From positions 1 to 64,000 of the forward strand of contig CACFWO010000001.1 of NCBI GenBank assembly GCA_902570035.1: DNA of 64,000 nt, read 5' to 3'. The notes under the pieces are model-generated. The model was not told where the DNA came from and ran no database searches. It saw only the letters and a program-made list of their open reading frames with translations. Position numbers and translations under genes: made by a program. Shown here in pieces: positions 1 through 9,876 of the stretch. Source of the stretch: an uncultured SAR86 cluster bacterium (GTDB lineage: Bacteria > Pseudomonadota > Gammaproteobacteria > Magnimaribacterales > AG-339-G14). Position 1 is the first letter of the stretch. The number at the start of each line of letters is the position of its first letter.

Positions 1-340
1 TTCTTTTAATGGCGGAAAATCTTGCACTAAAATCTTTATCAACTTTTTTTATCCAAATTGCTTTAACTTGAGTCCCCATTAAGGAATTAAGCCCCTTGAG
101 GAAAGATTCATCAGTTCTACTTTTGCTTGTCTCAAAATGAATAGCTTGATTCAATGCATGAACTCCAGAATCAGTTCTTCCCGAACAAATTGTTGCTATT
201 TTCTGATCAAGAAATTTTGATAATGATTTTTCAACTATATCTTGTACGGTTGTTAGACCCTTTTTTTGTCTTTGCCAGCCTTTTAAATTTGTACCTATGT
301 ACTCTAACCCAAGCGCGTACTTCTTAACTTCCTTGGTCAT
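1..340 (-). CDS. truA: tRNA pseudouridine synthase A, 3' part cut by window edge
   Basis: TruA converts U38-40 in the tRNA anticodon arm to pseudouridine. The gene reads leftwards from an ATG at 338-340 and runs off the window after about 113 codons. The visible N-terminus has the family pattern: a YIGTNLKGWQRQ-like segment near residues 14-25 and the catalytic motif GRTDSGVHA, with the nucleophilic Asp at about residue 57. The start overlaps the asd stop by 17 bp, so translation is probably coupled to asd. In pseudomonads truA likewise follows asd and fimV. Identification is firm; only the C-terminal half is missing. Confidence 0.95.
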   Translation of the reverse strand, partial: MTKEVKKYALGLEYIGTNLKGWQRQKKGLTTVQDIVEKSLSKFLDQKIATICSGRTDSGVHALNQAIHFETSKSRTDESFLKGLNSLMGTQVKAIWIKKVDKDFSARFSAIKR

Positions 341-1535
341 TTATCTTTTGAAGAAGGGTGTCGGCTTTGTTTTTTTGCTCAAAATTAGGACTTAAATCAA
401 AAACCTCATAAATGATAGCTTTTGCTTCGTATGCTTTTCCCATTTCGATATAACTAACAGCTAAATTTAATCTTGCATCAATAGGATCACCAACTTCTGC
501 ATACTCATCATTGAGCAATTCATGCGACTTATTTTTAATAAGTGAAGAAAGGATTTGGTAACTATTCCAAGCTGCTCCTTTTCTTAAATTATCAGATACA
601 ATCCAGAAATTAGCTCTATTATCTTTCCATAAATCTTTTCTTAATCTGCCTATAAAAACTTCATTGGATTTCTCAGCATGAGTAACTGGCGTTGGGAAAA
701 AATCTTCATCAGAATCACATAGTATGAGTCCATTTTGAGTATTAATTGAATCTTTAACTTCTTCTAAATTAATTTCTTTTTCTGTTTCCAAGTGTATGAC
801 CTCTCCATGGCCTCTTTGAACAGGAACTCTAACGCATGTTGCTGATACCTCGATGTCATCTGCAAATATCTTCTTTGTCTCAGTCGTAAGTTTCATCTCT
901 TCTTCTGAATAATTATTTTTTAAGATATTGCCAGCAAGAGGTAATAAATTGAAAGCTATTTGCACTGGGTAAACATTATTAGAATGTTCTTCACCATCGA
1001 GAATTTTTCTAGATTGTTCTTTAAGTTCTTCAGAGGCTGATTGTCCTGTTCCTGATACTGATTGATAAGTAGCTACGTCTACTCTTTTTATCTTAAACAG
1101 ATCATGAAAAGGCTTTAGAGCAACTACCATTTGGGCAGTGGAACAATTTGGATTAGCAATTATTGCAGGCAAATTAAGATCCTCTAATCTAGATTCATTT
1201 ACTTCAGGAACAATAAGCTCTAGATCATCTCTGTTTCTAAAAAAAGATGAATTATCTATGACAGTGCAACCTTTCTCGATAGCTTGGGATGCGTGAGATT
1301 CAGCAACTGACGATCCAGCTGAAAAAAATGCAACGCTAGCTTTACTAAAATCGAAATGTTGAAGATCTTCAATTTCTATAATTTTTTCAAAATATTTAAT
1401 TGCTTTACCTGCAGATTTAGATGAAGCAACCAAAAAAAGATTTTCAGCGGGAAACTGCTGTTCTGCAAGAATTCTCAAAAATTCTCTTCCAACCGCACCT
1501 GTGGCACCTACTATTGCTAACTTAATACTAGACAT
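324..1535 (-). CDS. asd: Aspartate-semialdehyde dehydrogenase with FimV-like C-terminal tail
   Basis: Asd reduces aspartyl phosphate to aspartate semialdehyde, the branch point to Lys/DAP, Met, Thr and Ile. Visible features: NADP-binding GATGAVG at residues 10-16, catalytic Cys131 in NPNCSTAQ, the YQSVSGTGQ segment at 157-165, and RGHGEVIH at 241-248. The family normally ends near the NLRKGAAWN motif (about 317-324) plus a helix, for roughly 335-340 residues. This protein has 403. The extra 60 or so residues (about 343-403) contain a helical repeat with ARLNLAVSYIEMGKAYEAK, which resembles the conserved C-terminal domain of FimV. fimV usually sits between asd and truA, so this looks like a fusion of Asd to the FimV remnant. 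It overlaps leuB by 8 bp. Confidence 0.93.
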   Translation of the reverse strand: MSSIKLAIVGATGAVGREFLRILAEQQFPAENLFLVASSKSAGKAIKYFEKIIEIEDLQHFDFSKASVAFFSAGSSVAESHASQAIEKGCTVIDNSSFFRNRDDLELIVPEVNESRLEDLNLPAIIANPNCSTAQMVVALKPFHDLFKIKRVDVATYQSVSGTGQSASEELKEQSRKILDGEEHSNNVYPVQIAFNLLPLAGNILKNNYSEEEMKLTTETKKIFADDIEVSATCVRVPVQRGHGEVIHLETEKEINLEEVKDSINTQNGLILCDSDEDFFPTPVTHAEKSNEVFIGRLRKDLWKDNRANFWIVSDNLRKGAAWNSYQILSSLIKNKSHELLNDEYAEVGDPIDARLNLAVSYIEMGKAYEAKAIIYEVFDLSPNFEQKNKADTLLQKINDQGS

Positions 1536-2589
1536 GATCGATAATTATTTTTGTTAATTCTTTAGTTGAACAAATTTTACTATTCTTATCAGCAATATCT
1601 TCAGTAGCGTATCCATCATTTAGAGTATTTGAGACTGCGCTTTTTATCTTTTCTGATATCTCTAATTGATCAAGTGAATACCTAAACATCATCCCAACTG
1701 AAAGAATCATCGCGATCGGGTTTACTGTTCCTTGTCCTGCAATATCAGGAGCACTGCCATGAACTGGTTCATACAATCCTTTATTTCTGTTATTCAAGGA
1801 AGCAGAAGGAAGCATTCCAATAGATCCAGTAAGCATTGCCGAAATATCAGAGAGGATATCTCCAAATAAGTTGCTTGAAAGAATGACATCAAATTGTTTG
1901 GGATTTTTTACAAGTTGCATGGCAGCGTTGTCAACAAGCATATGACTTAATTCTATATCTGGATAATCTTTTGATACATCTATTACAACTTCCCTCCAAA
2001 ATTCAGACACTTCAAGAACGTTTGATTTATCAACTGAACAAACTTTTTTGTTTCTTAAAGATGCAGAATCGAAAGCAACTCTGGCAATTCTTTCAACTTC
2101 ATGCCTTTCATAAATCATTGTATTAAAAGCAGAAGATGATTTTTTTCCTCTAGGTTCACCAAAATATATACCACCAGTGAGCTCTCTTACGATAAGCGTA
2201 TCAAGATCTTTTATGATATCGGGCTTTAAGGATGATGCTTCTAAGGAACTATCAAATAAAATTGCGGGCCTTAGATTTGCAAACAGGCCTAATGAAGATC
2301 TTAGTTCTAACAACCCTTTTTCAGGTTTTTCATTAGGAGGAAGAGAATCCCATTTAGGACCTCCCACTGCACCAAATAAGATTGAGTCTACTTGAGATGC
2401 TTGATTCAAAGTTTCATCTGATATTGGTAGTCCATGGGCATCAATTGAAGCTCCACCGATAAGACCTTCGATCAAATTGAAGTTAATCTTGAAACTTGAT
2501 TGGATTTTTTCAAGCAAAGAAACTGCACTTTCCATGATCTCTGGACCCACGCCATCACCGCTTAAAAGAAGTAAATCAGTGTCTTTCAT
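1528..2589 (-). CDS. leuB: 3-isopropylmalate dehydrogenase
   Basis: LeuB oxidatively decarboxylates 3-isopropylmalate to 2-ketoisocaproate, using NAD, in leucine synthesis. The 353-aa length is typical. The N-terminus has the LLLSGDGVGPEIM motif. A central substrate-binding arginine region (RELTGGIYFGEPRG) and the C-terminal VHGSAPDIAGQG cofactor motif mark the isocitrate/isopropylmalate dehydrogenase family and favour LeuB over Icd. The start overlaps the leuD stop by 4 bp and the end overlaps asd by 8 bp, so the gene sits mid-operon with coupled translation. Confidence 0.96.
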   Translation of the reverse strand: MKDTDLLLLSGDGVGPEIMESAVSLLEKIQSSFKINFNLIEGLIGGASIDAHGLPISDETLNQASQVDSILFGAVGGPKWDSLPPNEKPEKGLLELRSSLGLFANLRPAILFDSSLEASSLKPDIIKDLDTLIVRELTGGIYFGEPRGKKSSSAFNTMIYERHEVERIARVAFDSASLRNKKVCSVDKSNVLEVSEFWREVVIDVSKDYPDIELSHMLVDNAAMQLVKNPKQFDVILSSNLFGDILSDISAMLTGSIGMLPSASLNNRNKGLYEPVHGSAPDIAGQGTVNPIAMILSVGMMFRYSLDQLEISEKIKSAVSNTLNDGYATEDIADKNSKICSTKELTKIIIDHV

Positions 2590-3227
2590 TTAAACAACCA
2601 AGGTACAGTTTTTTTATAATTTTTCTCAAAATCCTCTATTTCATTCTGATGTTGGAGTGTAAAACCTACTTCATCAATTCCATCTAAAAGAAACTTTTTC
2701 TTAAAGTCATCCAATTCAAACTGGATTTGCTTTTCCTCTAAATATATAAATTGATTATGAACATCTACTTCAATGTTAATTGTTTTTTTCTCTGTTATTT
2801 GTTTAAAAATTTCTTCAATTTTTTCTTTATCTATTTCAATGAGTAATAGACCATTTTTATAGGAATTATTTTTGAAAATATCAGCAAAAGATGGAGCAAT
2901 GATAGTTGTAAAGCCGTAATCAGTTAAAGCCCAAACAGCATGTTCCCGACTTGATCCGCAACCAAAATTTTCTCTGGTTATTAAAATATTGCAAGATTTG
3001 TAAAGATCATGATTGAGAATGAAATCAGGATTTAATTTTCTTTTTGAGTTATCTGAATTCAAATCACCTTTATCAAGATATCTCCATGCATCGAATAAAT
3101 TTGGACCAAAGCCAGTTCGCTTTATAGATTTTAAAAATTGCTTAGGGATTATTTGATCTGTATCAACATTGGCTTTGTCCAAGAACACTGCCTCTCCAGA
3201 AAAAATATTCGAAATAGATTTATTCAT
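2586..3227 (-). CDS. leuD: 3-isopropylmalate dehydratase small subunit
   Basis: LeuD is the swivelling small subunit of isopropylmalate isomerase and works with LeuC to interconvert 2- and 3-isopropylmalate. The protein is 213 aa, normal for the proteobacterial form. Diagnostic parts are the early [12 protein letters not shown] segment and the [13 protein letters not shown] substrate-loop motif near residues 90-102. It overlaps leuC upstream by 4 bp and leuB downstream by 4 bp, giving stoichiometric coupled expression of the two subunits. Confidence 0.96.
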   Translation of the reverse strand: MNKSISNIFSGEAVFLDKANVDTDQIIPKQFLKSIKRTGFGPNLFDAWRYLDKGDLNSDNSKRKLNPDFILNHDLYKSCNILITRENFGCGSSREHAVWALTDYGFTTIIAPSFADIFKNNSYKNGLLLIEIDKEKIEEIFKQITEKKTINIEVDVHNQFIYLEEKQIQFELDDFKKKFLLDGIDEVGFTLQHQNEIEDFEKNYKKTVPWLFK

Positions 3228-4642
3228 GACGAGATATCAATAAAATTTCCAGCTAAAGCTGCAGCTGCTGCCATAGCTGGGCTAACAAGATGGGTTCTAC
3301 CTAAATGACCCTGCCTGCCCTCAAAATTTCTATTAGAAGTAGAAGCACATCTTTCTTTTTCTCCTAATTGATCTGGATTCATTCCTAAACACATAGAACA
3401 TCCAGGCTCCCGCCATTCAAATCCACTAGAGATAAAAGTTTCATGCAGACCTTCTTCTTCGGCCTGTTTTTTAACTAATCCTGAGCCTGGAACAATCATA
3501 GCTCTTTTTATTTTCTTAGAAATCACATTGCCATCTAAAATTTCTGCTGCTTTCCTTAAATCCTCAATTCTTGAATTAGTACATGAGCCTATGAAAATTT
3601 GATCGAGAGAGTAATTCTCTAGAGAGTCTCCAGCACTTAAACCCATGTAATCTAAAGCTGCCTCAAAGTTATTTCTTTCAGTTTGTGAGGTGTAATCCTC
3701 CTCAGATGGTATTCGATCTTTTACTCCTATCACCATTTCAGGTGAAGTTCCCCAAGTAACTTGCGGTTCAATTTCTTTAGCAAAAAAGTTATGAACAGTA
3801 TCAAAATTGGAGTTTTCATCAGAATGAAATGTTTTCCAGTAACTAAGAGCTGTCTCATAATCATCGCCTTTCGGGGAATGAGGCTTACTTTTGAGATAAT
3901 CAAATGTTTTTTCATCTGGAGCGATCATCCCAGCTCTTGCACCTGCTTCTATAGCCATATTACAAACAGTCATGCGTCCTTCCATAGAGAGACTCTCTAT
4001 TGTAGATCCATCATATTCAATGACGTGACCTGTGCCTCCTGCTGTACCAATCTTTCCAATTAAAAACATTGTTAAATCTTTAGCAAAAACATTTTTTTTC
4101 AAAAGCCCATTGATAGAGATTCTCATGTTTTTTTGTTTGTTCATGACTAAGCATTGTGTTGCAAGAACATGCTCAACTTCGCTTGTTCCGATTCCCATTG
4201 CAAGACATCCAAATGCACCATGAGTTGAAGTATGTGAATCACCACAAACTATTGTCATTCCTGGTTGAGTAAAACCTTGCTCTGGACCAACCACATGAAC
4301 AATTCCTTGGTTCAAATCGTTTAGGTCGATCAAATCTATACCAAAATCATGACAATTGATCTGCAGTGCCTGAATTTGATCTCTACTAATGGTATCTTTT
4401 ATTCCTCTTAATCCTTTAGATCTGTCTGTTGTAGGTATATTGTGATCAACTGTCGCAACAATAGAATCTACTCTTCTTGGACCAATACCTTTAATCTTTA
4501 ATCCTTCAAACGCTTGCGGTGAAGTAACTTCATGAACCATGTGAAGATCAATGTAGAGCAAATTACCGTTATCAGATCTACTACCAACAAAATGAGAATC
4601 CCATAACTTATCGTATAGGGTTTTAGGATTAGAATTATTCAC
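3224..4642 (-). CDS. leuC: 3-isopropylmalate dehydratase large subunit
   Basis: LeuC carries the catalytic 4Fe-4S cluster of isopropylmalate isomerase. The 472-aa length is standard. Cluster ligands are visible as Cys354 in IGSCTNSR and Cys415/Cys418 in GCSMCLG. The [13 protein letters not shown] motif typical of the aconitase superfamily is also present. The gene overlaps aroC by 8 bp and leuD by 4 bp. leuA (isopropylmalate synthase) is not in the window. Confidence 0.97.
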   Translation of the reverse strand: MNNSNPKTLYDKLWDSHFVGSRSDNGNLLYIDLHMVHEVTSPQAFEGLKIKGIGPRRVDSIVATVDHNIPTTDRSKGLRGIKDTISRDQIQALQINCHDFGIDLIDLNDLNQGIVHVVGPEQGFTQPGMTIVCGDSHTSTHGAFGCLAMGIGTSEVEHVLATQCLVMNKQKNMRISINGLLKKNVFAKDLTMFLIGKIGTAGGTGHVIEYDGSTIESLSMEGRMTVCNMAIEAGARAGMIAPDEKTFDYLKSKPHSPKGDDYETALSYWKTFHSDENSNFDTVHNFFAKEIEPQVTWGTSPEMVIGVKDRIPSEEDYTSQTERNNFEAALDYMGLSAGDSLENYSLDQIFIGSCTNSRIEDLRKAAEILDGNVISKKIKRAMIVPGSGLVKKQAEEEGLHETFISSGFEWREPGCSMCLGMNPDQLGEKERCASTSNRNFEGRQGHLGRTHLVSPAMAAAAALAGNFIDISS

Positions 4643-5732
4643 TTGAAGGAATCGTATAAGATGAGTTTTCTATATCATTATTTTGAGCACGATTTCTCAG
4701 ATAATGATCCAATAAAATTATTGCGACCATGGACTCAGCTATTGGGACTGCTCTCAGGCCAACACATGGGTCGTGGCGACCAATTGATTGAACAGTTGTT
4801 TCTTTTCCAGATTTATCGATAGTTTTACCTTCTGTGCTGATACTCGATGTAGGTTTTAAAGCAATTGCAATATCTATTGGTTGGCCCGAAGAAATGCCGC
4901 CTAAAATTCCGCCTGCGTTGTTAGAAGCAAATCCATCTCGATCTATCTCATCTCTATGTTCGCTTCCTTTTTTTGAAACGACATCAAATCCTAGACCTAA
5001 TTCAACTCCTTTAACTGCATTAATACTCATTAACCCGTGAGCTAAATCAGCATCCAACTTATCAAATACTGGCTCTCCCAAGCCTGCTGGAACGTTATTC
5101 ACATTAATTTTTATTTTTGCACCAACAGAATCTCCTGCATCTCTCAAAGAGGTAATAAGATCTTCTATAGATTTCAATTTTGTTTCATCAGGAAAAAAGA
5201 AAGCATTGTTATTGATCTCTTTAAGATCAATATGATCTGCAATTATTTCACCTACTTGTTCAACATAACCAGTTATTTCAACTGCTAGATGATCTTTCAA
5301 ATATTTTTTAGCAATTGCTCCTGCAGCAACTCTCATCACGGTTTCTCTTGCAGAAGCTCTACCGCTTCCTCTGTGATCCCTCAATCCATATTTCTTTAAG
5401 TAAGTATAGTCAGCATGAGATGGACGAAAAACATCTTTCAAATTATCGTAGTCTTCACTTTTTTGATCCTCATTGAAAATAATCATTCCAATCGGAGTAC
5501 CTGTAGTTTTCCCTTCAAAAATACCTGAGAGTATTTGAACCTTATCTTTTTCACTTCTTTGCGTCGTAAATGCATTCGAGCCTGGCCTTCTTTTATCTAA
5601 TTCAACTTGAATATCTTGTTCAGAAATAGCAATCCCTGGAGGGCATCCATCTATGATACACCCCAGTGCTTTTCCATGACTTTCACCAAAAGTAGTTACG
5701 GTGAAAGATTTACCTATACTATTTCCACTCAT
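4635..5732 (-). CDS. aroC: Chorismate synthase
   Basis: AroC eliminates phosphate from EPSP to make chorismate, needing reduced FMN. The 365-aa protein shows all three family signatures: [18 protein letters not shown] near the N-terminus, the [20 protein letters not shown] region, and the C-terminal [17 protein letters not shown]. It is the first gene of the aroC-leuCDB-asd-truA operon. A -10-like TATAAT (minus strand, 5753-5758) lies 20 nt before the ATG, with a poor -35. No Shine-Dalgarno is evident. Confidence 0.96.
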   Translation of the reverse strand: MSGNSIGKSFTVTTFGESHGKALGCIIDGCPPGIAISEQDIQVELDKRRPGSNAFTTQRSEKDKVQILSGIFEGKTTGTPIGMIIFNEDQKSEDYDNLKDVFRPSHADYTYLKKYGLRDHRGSGRASARETVMRVAAGAIAKKYLKDHLAVEITGYVEQVGEIIADHIDLKEINNNAFFFPDETKLKSIEDLITSLRDAGDSVGAKIKINVNNVPAGLGEPVFDKLDADLAHGLMSINAVKGVELGLGFDVVSKKGSEHRDEIDRDGFASNNAGGILGGISSGQPIDIAIALKPTSSISTEGKTIDKSGKETTVQSIGRHDPCVGLRAVPIAESMVAIILLDHYLRNRAQNNDIENSSYTIPSSE

Positions 5733-5782
5733 TGCTTAAAATAAACTGCACGATTATACGCTCATACCCTTTAAAAACTGAA

Positions 5783-6442
5783 ATGATAGACAAAAAATTT
5801 AAGGCTGTATTCTGGGATTTTGGTGGAGTAATAACTTCAAGTCCTTTTCAAGCTTTTTCTAGCTTTGAGAATGAAAATAATTTGCCAAAAGATTTTATCA
5901 GGAGGGTCAATTCAACTAATCCTTACGAAAATGCATGGGCAAAACTAGAGTCCTCAAAAATATCTTTGGAAGAATTTGATAAATTATTCGCCTTAGAAAG
6001 CGAGAATCTAGGCTTTAAAATTGAGGGATCTAAAATTCTTGAACTTTTGCAAGGTAGTGTTATTCCTGAAATGGTGAAGATGCTTGAAGTACTTAAGGAG
6101 GAGTCGTTTTTGTTGGCTTGTTTAACAAATAATTTTAATGCAAACGAAGATAAGTCAGCCCTAGATAACAACAATCAAGATAGGCAAAAAATTCTTGGAC
6201 TATTTGATTACCTCATTGAATCAAGAGAAGTTGGAGTTAGAAAACCAGAGGATAAATTTTATGAAATTGCTCTTAAGACAACAGGATGTAACCCTGCAGA
6301 GGTAATTTTTCTTGACGACCTGGGAATTAATCTCAAACCAGCAAAAGCTTTAGGGATAACCACTATAAAGGTTGTTGATCATATTGAATCGATTAAAGAA
6401 CTTTGCGAATATTTAAAGATTAGTACCGAAAGAATTATTTAG
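5783..6442 (+). CDS. HAD-superfamily hydrolase (sEH-N/ACAD10-like phosphatase)
   Basis: A 219-aa phosphatase-type HAD protein. Motif I is FWDFGGVITS (nucleophile Asp in DFGG), motif II is the ACLTNNF segment, motif III is the Lys in VGVRKPEDKFY, and motif IV is VIFLDDLGINL. The DFGGV form of motif I is seen in the group containing the N-terminal domain of soluble epoxide hydrolase and the HAD part of ACAD10. I chose the ATG at 5783; an in-frame TTG at 5732 would add 17 residues without similarity and overlap aroC. The 3' end overlaps the convergent prpD by 8 bp. The substrate is unknown. Confidence 0.8.
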   Translation: MIDKKFKAVFWDFGGVITSSPFQAFSSFENENNLPKDFIRRVNSTNPYENAWAKLESSKISLEEFDKLFALESENLGFKIEGSKILELLQGSVIPEMVKMLEVLKEESFLLACLTNNFNANEDKSALDNNNQDRQKILGLFDYLIESREVGVRKPEDKFYEIALKTTGCNPAEVIFLDDLGINLKPAKALGITTIKVVDHIESIKELCEYLKISTERII

Positions 6443-7880
6443 CCAACATCTTCATGAATTCGTCTACAGGAGTATCCAGAAGCTTGTCTTTATCCTGACA
6501 TAACTCAAATATCTGGTTTGATTTTTCTTCATCAAACTGAGTTAGTAGATTTCTTTTGAATTTTTCTAAGAGAATTGGAATACCCTCTTCTCGCCTAAAT
6601 TTATGACCAATTGGATATTCAACCTCAATCTTTTCTGTTGAACTTCCGTCTTTGAAAATGATTTGCAATGCATTAGAAATAGATCTTTTATCGGGTTCAT
6701 GATACTCAGCTGAGTATCTTTCATCCTCTTCAATCAGCATTTTCTGTCTCAACTCATCAATTCTAGGATCGCTAGCAACATCATCTTCATAATCCTCAGC
6801 AACTAGATCACCCTTCAACAATCCAATAGCAGTCATATATTGGAGACAATGATCTCTATCAGCTGGATTATTCAATTCACCTTCTTTACTGATAATTCGA
6901 ATTGCTGACTCATGAGTCGTGATTTTGATTTGTTCAATTTCTTCTAATTTATCAATGATTTCTGGATGAAGTTTTACTGCTGCTTCAACTGAGGTCTGAG
7001 CATGAAATTCAGCTGGAAATGATATTTTAAACAAAACGTTTTCCATTACATAAGAATTAAAGTCTTGTTCAACAATCAAATCTTTACCTTCAAATAAGAC
7101 ATCTTGGAAACCCCATGTTTTCGAGGTAATAGCACTTGGATAACCGATTTGGCCTCTCATAGTAAATAAAACTAATTGCATTGCTCTGCTAGTAGCATCC
7201 CCAGCAGCCCAAGATTTTCTTGGACCGGCATTGGGTGCGTGACGGTAAGTTCTTAAACTTTGACCATCAACAAAAACTTGTGAAATTGCATCTAAAGATT
7301 GTTCTTTAGTGAGTCCAAATAATTTTGCTATCACAGATGTGGAGGCGAGTTTAACTAGAAGAACGTGATCGAGACCCACTCGATTAAAGCTATTTTTTAT
7401 TGCTAACACTCCTTGAATTTCATGGGCTTTAATCATACTTTCTAAAACAGCCTTCATCTTAAGAGGTTCCTTATTATTTTCTCTATTTTGCTGAGAGATA
7501 TAGTCAGCTGCAGCCAAAATTCCACCTAAATTATCTGATGGATGGCCCCATTCAGCAGCTAGCCATGTATCGTTGAAATCTAACCACCTTATAATCGCTC
7601 CGATATCCCAAGCACCTTTCACGGGATCAAGAATAAAGCTTGTTCCAGGAACTCTCACACCGTTTTTAACTTTTACATCATCTGCAAAGGGACCAAGCAT
7701 TTTTTTACAGTCATCAAAAGTAAGCGCAAGAAGACCGCAACCCAATGTGTCCATCAAGCAATGTCTTGCTGTTTCCATGGCAAGGTCATTAAATTCAGTA
7801 TCGCTTTGTGAGTAGTCAGAAATCTTTTGAATTAATTCATCAAAATCTGGACGTACATTTTGATCTACGTTTGAAGACAT
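6435..7880 (-). CDS. prpD: 2-methylcitrate dehydratase, MmgE/PrpD family
   Basis: PrpD dehydrates 2-methylcitrate to 2-methylaconitate in the propionyl-CoA-degrading methylcitrate cycle. The 481-aa protein shows family landmarks: DTLGCGLLAL near residue 50, the RWLDFNDTWLAAEWGHPSDNLG segment, and the AGDATSRAMQL region. It is the last gene of the prpB-prpC-prpD run, 7 bp after prpC. No acnD/prpF pair is present, so the cofactor-independent PrpD route is implied, with rehydration by a general aconitase elsewhere. Confidence 0.92.
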   Translation of the reverse strand: MSSNVDQNVRPDFDELIQKISDYSQSDTEFNDLAMETARHCLMDTLGCGLLALTFDDCKKMLGPFADDVKVKNGVRVPGTSFILDPVKGAWDIGAIIRWLDFNDTWLAAEWGHPSDNLGGILAAADYISQQNRENNKEPLKMKAVLESMIKAHEIQGVLAIKNSFNRVGLDHVLLVKLASTSVIAKLFGLTKEQSLDAISQVFVDGQSLRTYRHAPNAGPRKSWAAGDATSRAMQLVLFTMRGQIGYPSAITSKTWGFQDVLFEGKDLIVEQDFNSYVMENVLFKISFPAEFHAQTSVEAAVKLHPEIIDKLEEIEQIKITTHESAIRIISKEGELNNPADRDHCLQYMTAIGLLKGDLVAEDYEDDVASDPRIDELRQKMLIEEDERYSAEYHEPDKRSISNALQIIFKDGSSTEKIEVEYPIGHKFRREEGIPILLEKFKRNLLTQFDEEKSNQIFELCQDKDKLLDTPVDEFMKMLAK

Positions 7881-7887
7881 AAGAAGT

Positions 7888-9012
7888 TTATCTATTTTCT
7901 ATATCGACCCAATCGGATTTTTCAGGGCCAATGTATTCTTCGCTTGGTCGGATAATTCTATTATCAGTTCTTTGCTCTATGACGTTTGCAGACCAACCAG
8001 AGGTTCTGCCTATGACAAATAAGGGAGTAAAAATTTTTGTAGGAATGCCTAAATACGAGTAGGCAGAAGCCATGTAAAAATCAGTATTTGGAAAAAGATT
8101 TTTTTCTTCATCCATGACCTTATCAATCTCTTCGGAAACTTGATAAAGAATATCATCGCCATTCTGCTCGCTTAATTTTTTTGCCCATGACTTGATAATA
8201 TCGCTTCTTGGATCTTCAGTTGAATATACCGCGTGACCGAATCCCATTATTTTCTCTTTAGCCTCTAACATTTTTTTTACGCCAGCATTAGCCTCTTCTC
8301 TAGAAGAAAATTTCTCAATCATTTCCATTGCAGCTTCGTTAGCTCCTCCATGCAAAGGTCCTCTTAGAGTACCAATAGCGCCAGTAATGCATGAATGAAG
8401 ATCAGATAAAGTTGAGGCACAAGTTCTTGCAGTAAAAGTCGAAGCATTGAAACCATGTTCAGCGTAGAGAATTAAAGAAACATCTAAGCATCTTGCATCA
8501 TCTTTACTTGGTTCTTTTCCCGTAAGCATTGAGAGAAAATGGCCTCCTATAGAGTCGTGATCTGTGGCGGTTTCAATGGATTCACCATCATGCGAATACC
8601 GATACCAATAACAAACAACTGATGGAAATATAGATATCAATCTATCAGCAATATCTGCTTGATTAGAGAAATCTCCTTCTGGTTCTATGTTTCCCAGAAA
8701 AGAACAGCCTGTTCTAAGGACATCCATCGGATGCGCGGAAGCAGGAATCAGTTCAAGTACTTTTTTTAATTCTGACGGAAGTTCTCTGTATTTTTTTAAT
8801 TTTTCCTTATACTTGCTCAGCTCTGATTGGTTAGGTAAATTCCCATACAAAAGCATATAGGCAACTTCTTCAAATGAAGCTTTCTCAGAAAGTTCCTCAA
8901 TTGCATATCCTCTATAAGTAAGTCCTTTTCCTTCTTTTCCTACGGTTGAGAGAGCTGTTTGTCCAGCTACCTGTCCGCGAAGGCCAGCACCCTCTAGTTT
9001 CTTTTCAGCCAT
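7888..9012 (-). CDS. prpC: 2-methylcitrate synthase
   Basis: PrpC condenses propionyl-CoA with oxaloacetate. The protein (374 aa) is the short citrate-synthase type without the N-terminal domain of GltA. Catalytic motifs are visible: the His in LYAEHGFNAST, the His in GPLHGGANEAAM, and the GFGHAVYSTEDPRS segment containing His and Asp. Its place between prpB and prpD makes 2-methylcitrate synthase far more likely than a housekeeping citrate synthase. It lies 6 bp downstream of prpB. Confidence 0.94.
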   Translation of the reverse strand: MAEKKLEGAGLRGQVAGQTALSTVGKEGKGLTYRGYAIEELSEKASFEEVAYMLLYGNLPNQSELSKYKEKLKKYRELPSELKKVLELIPASAHPMDVLRTGCSFLGNIEPEGDFSNQADIADRLISIFPSVVCYWYRYSHDGESIETATDHDSIGGHFLSMLTGKEPSKDDARCLDVSLILYAEHGFNASTFTARTCASTLSDLHSCITGAIGTLRGPLHGGANEAAMEMIEKFSSREEANAGVKKMLEAKEKIMGFGHAVYSTEDPRSDIIKSWAKKLSEQNGDDILYQVSEEIDKVMDEEKNLFPNTDFYMASAYSYLGIPTKIFTPLFVIGRTSGWSANVIEQRTDNRIIRPSEEYIGPEKSDWVDIENR

Positions 9013-9018
9013 TATTAA

Positions 9019-9876
9019 TTAGTTTTTTTCGAAAAGTTTATCAATTTTCTCTTCGTACATATGATAGTCCAGGACATCATACAATTCATCTCTAGTTTGC
9101 ATTTTATCTAGCAAACCTTCGTGGTCCCCGCCAGAAGCTAGAGTAGCATATACTTTTTCTGCAGCTTTGGACATAGCTCTGAAAGCAGATAAAGGATGAA
9201 GAACAATCTTTACGCCTGCCTCAGCAAGTTCGTTGTGAGAAAAAAGAGGAGTCATGCCAAACTCAGTAATATTAGCCAGTAAGGGCTTTGATACATTTTT
9301 TGCTATTTCTTCATAATCTTTTAAAGTTGAAATTGCCTCTGGAAATATAGCCCCTGCTCCTGCCTCTATAAAAGCATTTGATCTATCAATAACTTCCTGT
9401 AATCCGCCTTTTGCAAATGCATCTGTTCTTGCCATGAGCAGAAAATTATCATCAGTCTGAGCATCTTTTGCTGCTTTGATTCTATCAACCATTTCTTCTA
9501 GACTAACTATTTCTTTATTGGGTCTATGACCGCACCTTTTTTCGCTTACTTGATCTTCAATGTGAACACCCGATGCCCCTGCAGATATCATTTCTTTTAT
9601 AGATCTTGAAATGGCTAGTGCCGATCCCCAGCCTGTATCGATATCCACTAATAAGGGAAGTTCTGAGGCCGACCTTATTCTCCTGACATCTTCTAAAACA
9701 TCTTCTCTAGAAGTCATAGCTAAGTCAGGGAGTCCGTAACTAGCATTGGCTACTCCACCTCCAGAAAGATAAATAGCTTTAATGCCTGCTCTTTCAGCTA
9801 AAAGAGCGGAATAAGCATTTATTGTGCCTGTAACGACTAGAGGTTTGTTCTCATTTATTAATTTTTCCCAGCTCAT
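9019..9876 (-). CDS. prpB: Methylisocitrate lyase
   Basis: PrpB cleaves 2-methylisocitrate to pyruvate and succinate, completing the methylcitrate cycle. The 285-aa protein has the isocitrate-lyase superfamily active-site motif EKRCGHRPNKE and the metal-binding LLVDIDTGWGSAL segment. The short length and lack of glyoxylate-cycle inserts favour methylisocitrate lyase. The start overlaps the thrH stop by 4 bp, linking the prp genes to the upstream cysB-thrH pair. Confidence 0.95.
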   Translation of the reverse strand: MSWEKLINENKPLVVTGTINAYSALLAERAGIKAIYLSGGGVANASYGLPDLAMTSREDVLEDVRRIRSASELPLLVDIDTGWGSALAISRSIKEMISAGASGVHIEDQVSEKRCGHRPNKEIVSLEEMVDRIKAAKDAQTDDNFLLMARTDAFAKGGLQEVIDRSNAFIEAGAGAIFPEAISTLKDYEEIAKNVSKPLLANITEFGMTPLFSHNELAEAGVKIVLHPLSAFRAMSKAAEKVYATLASGGDHEGLLDKMQTRDELYDVLDYHMYEEKIDKLFEKN

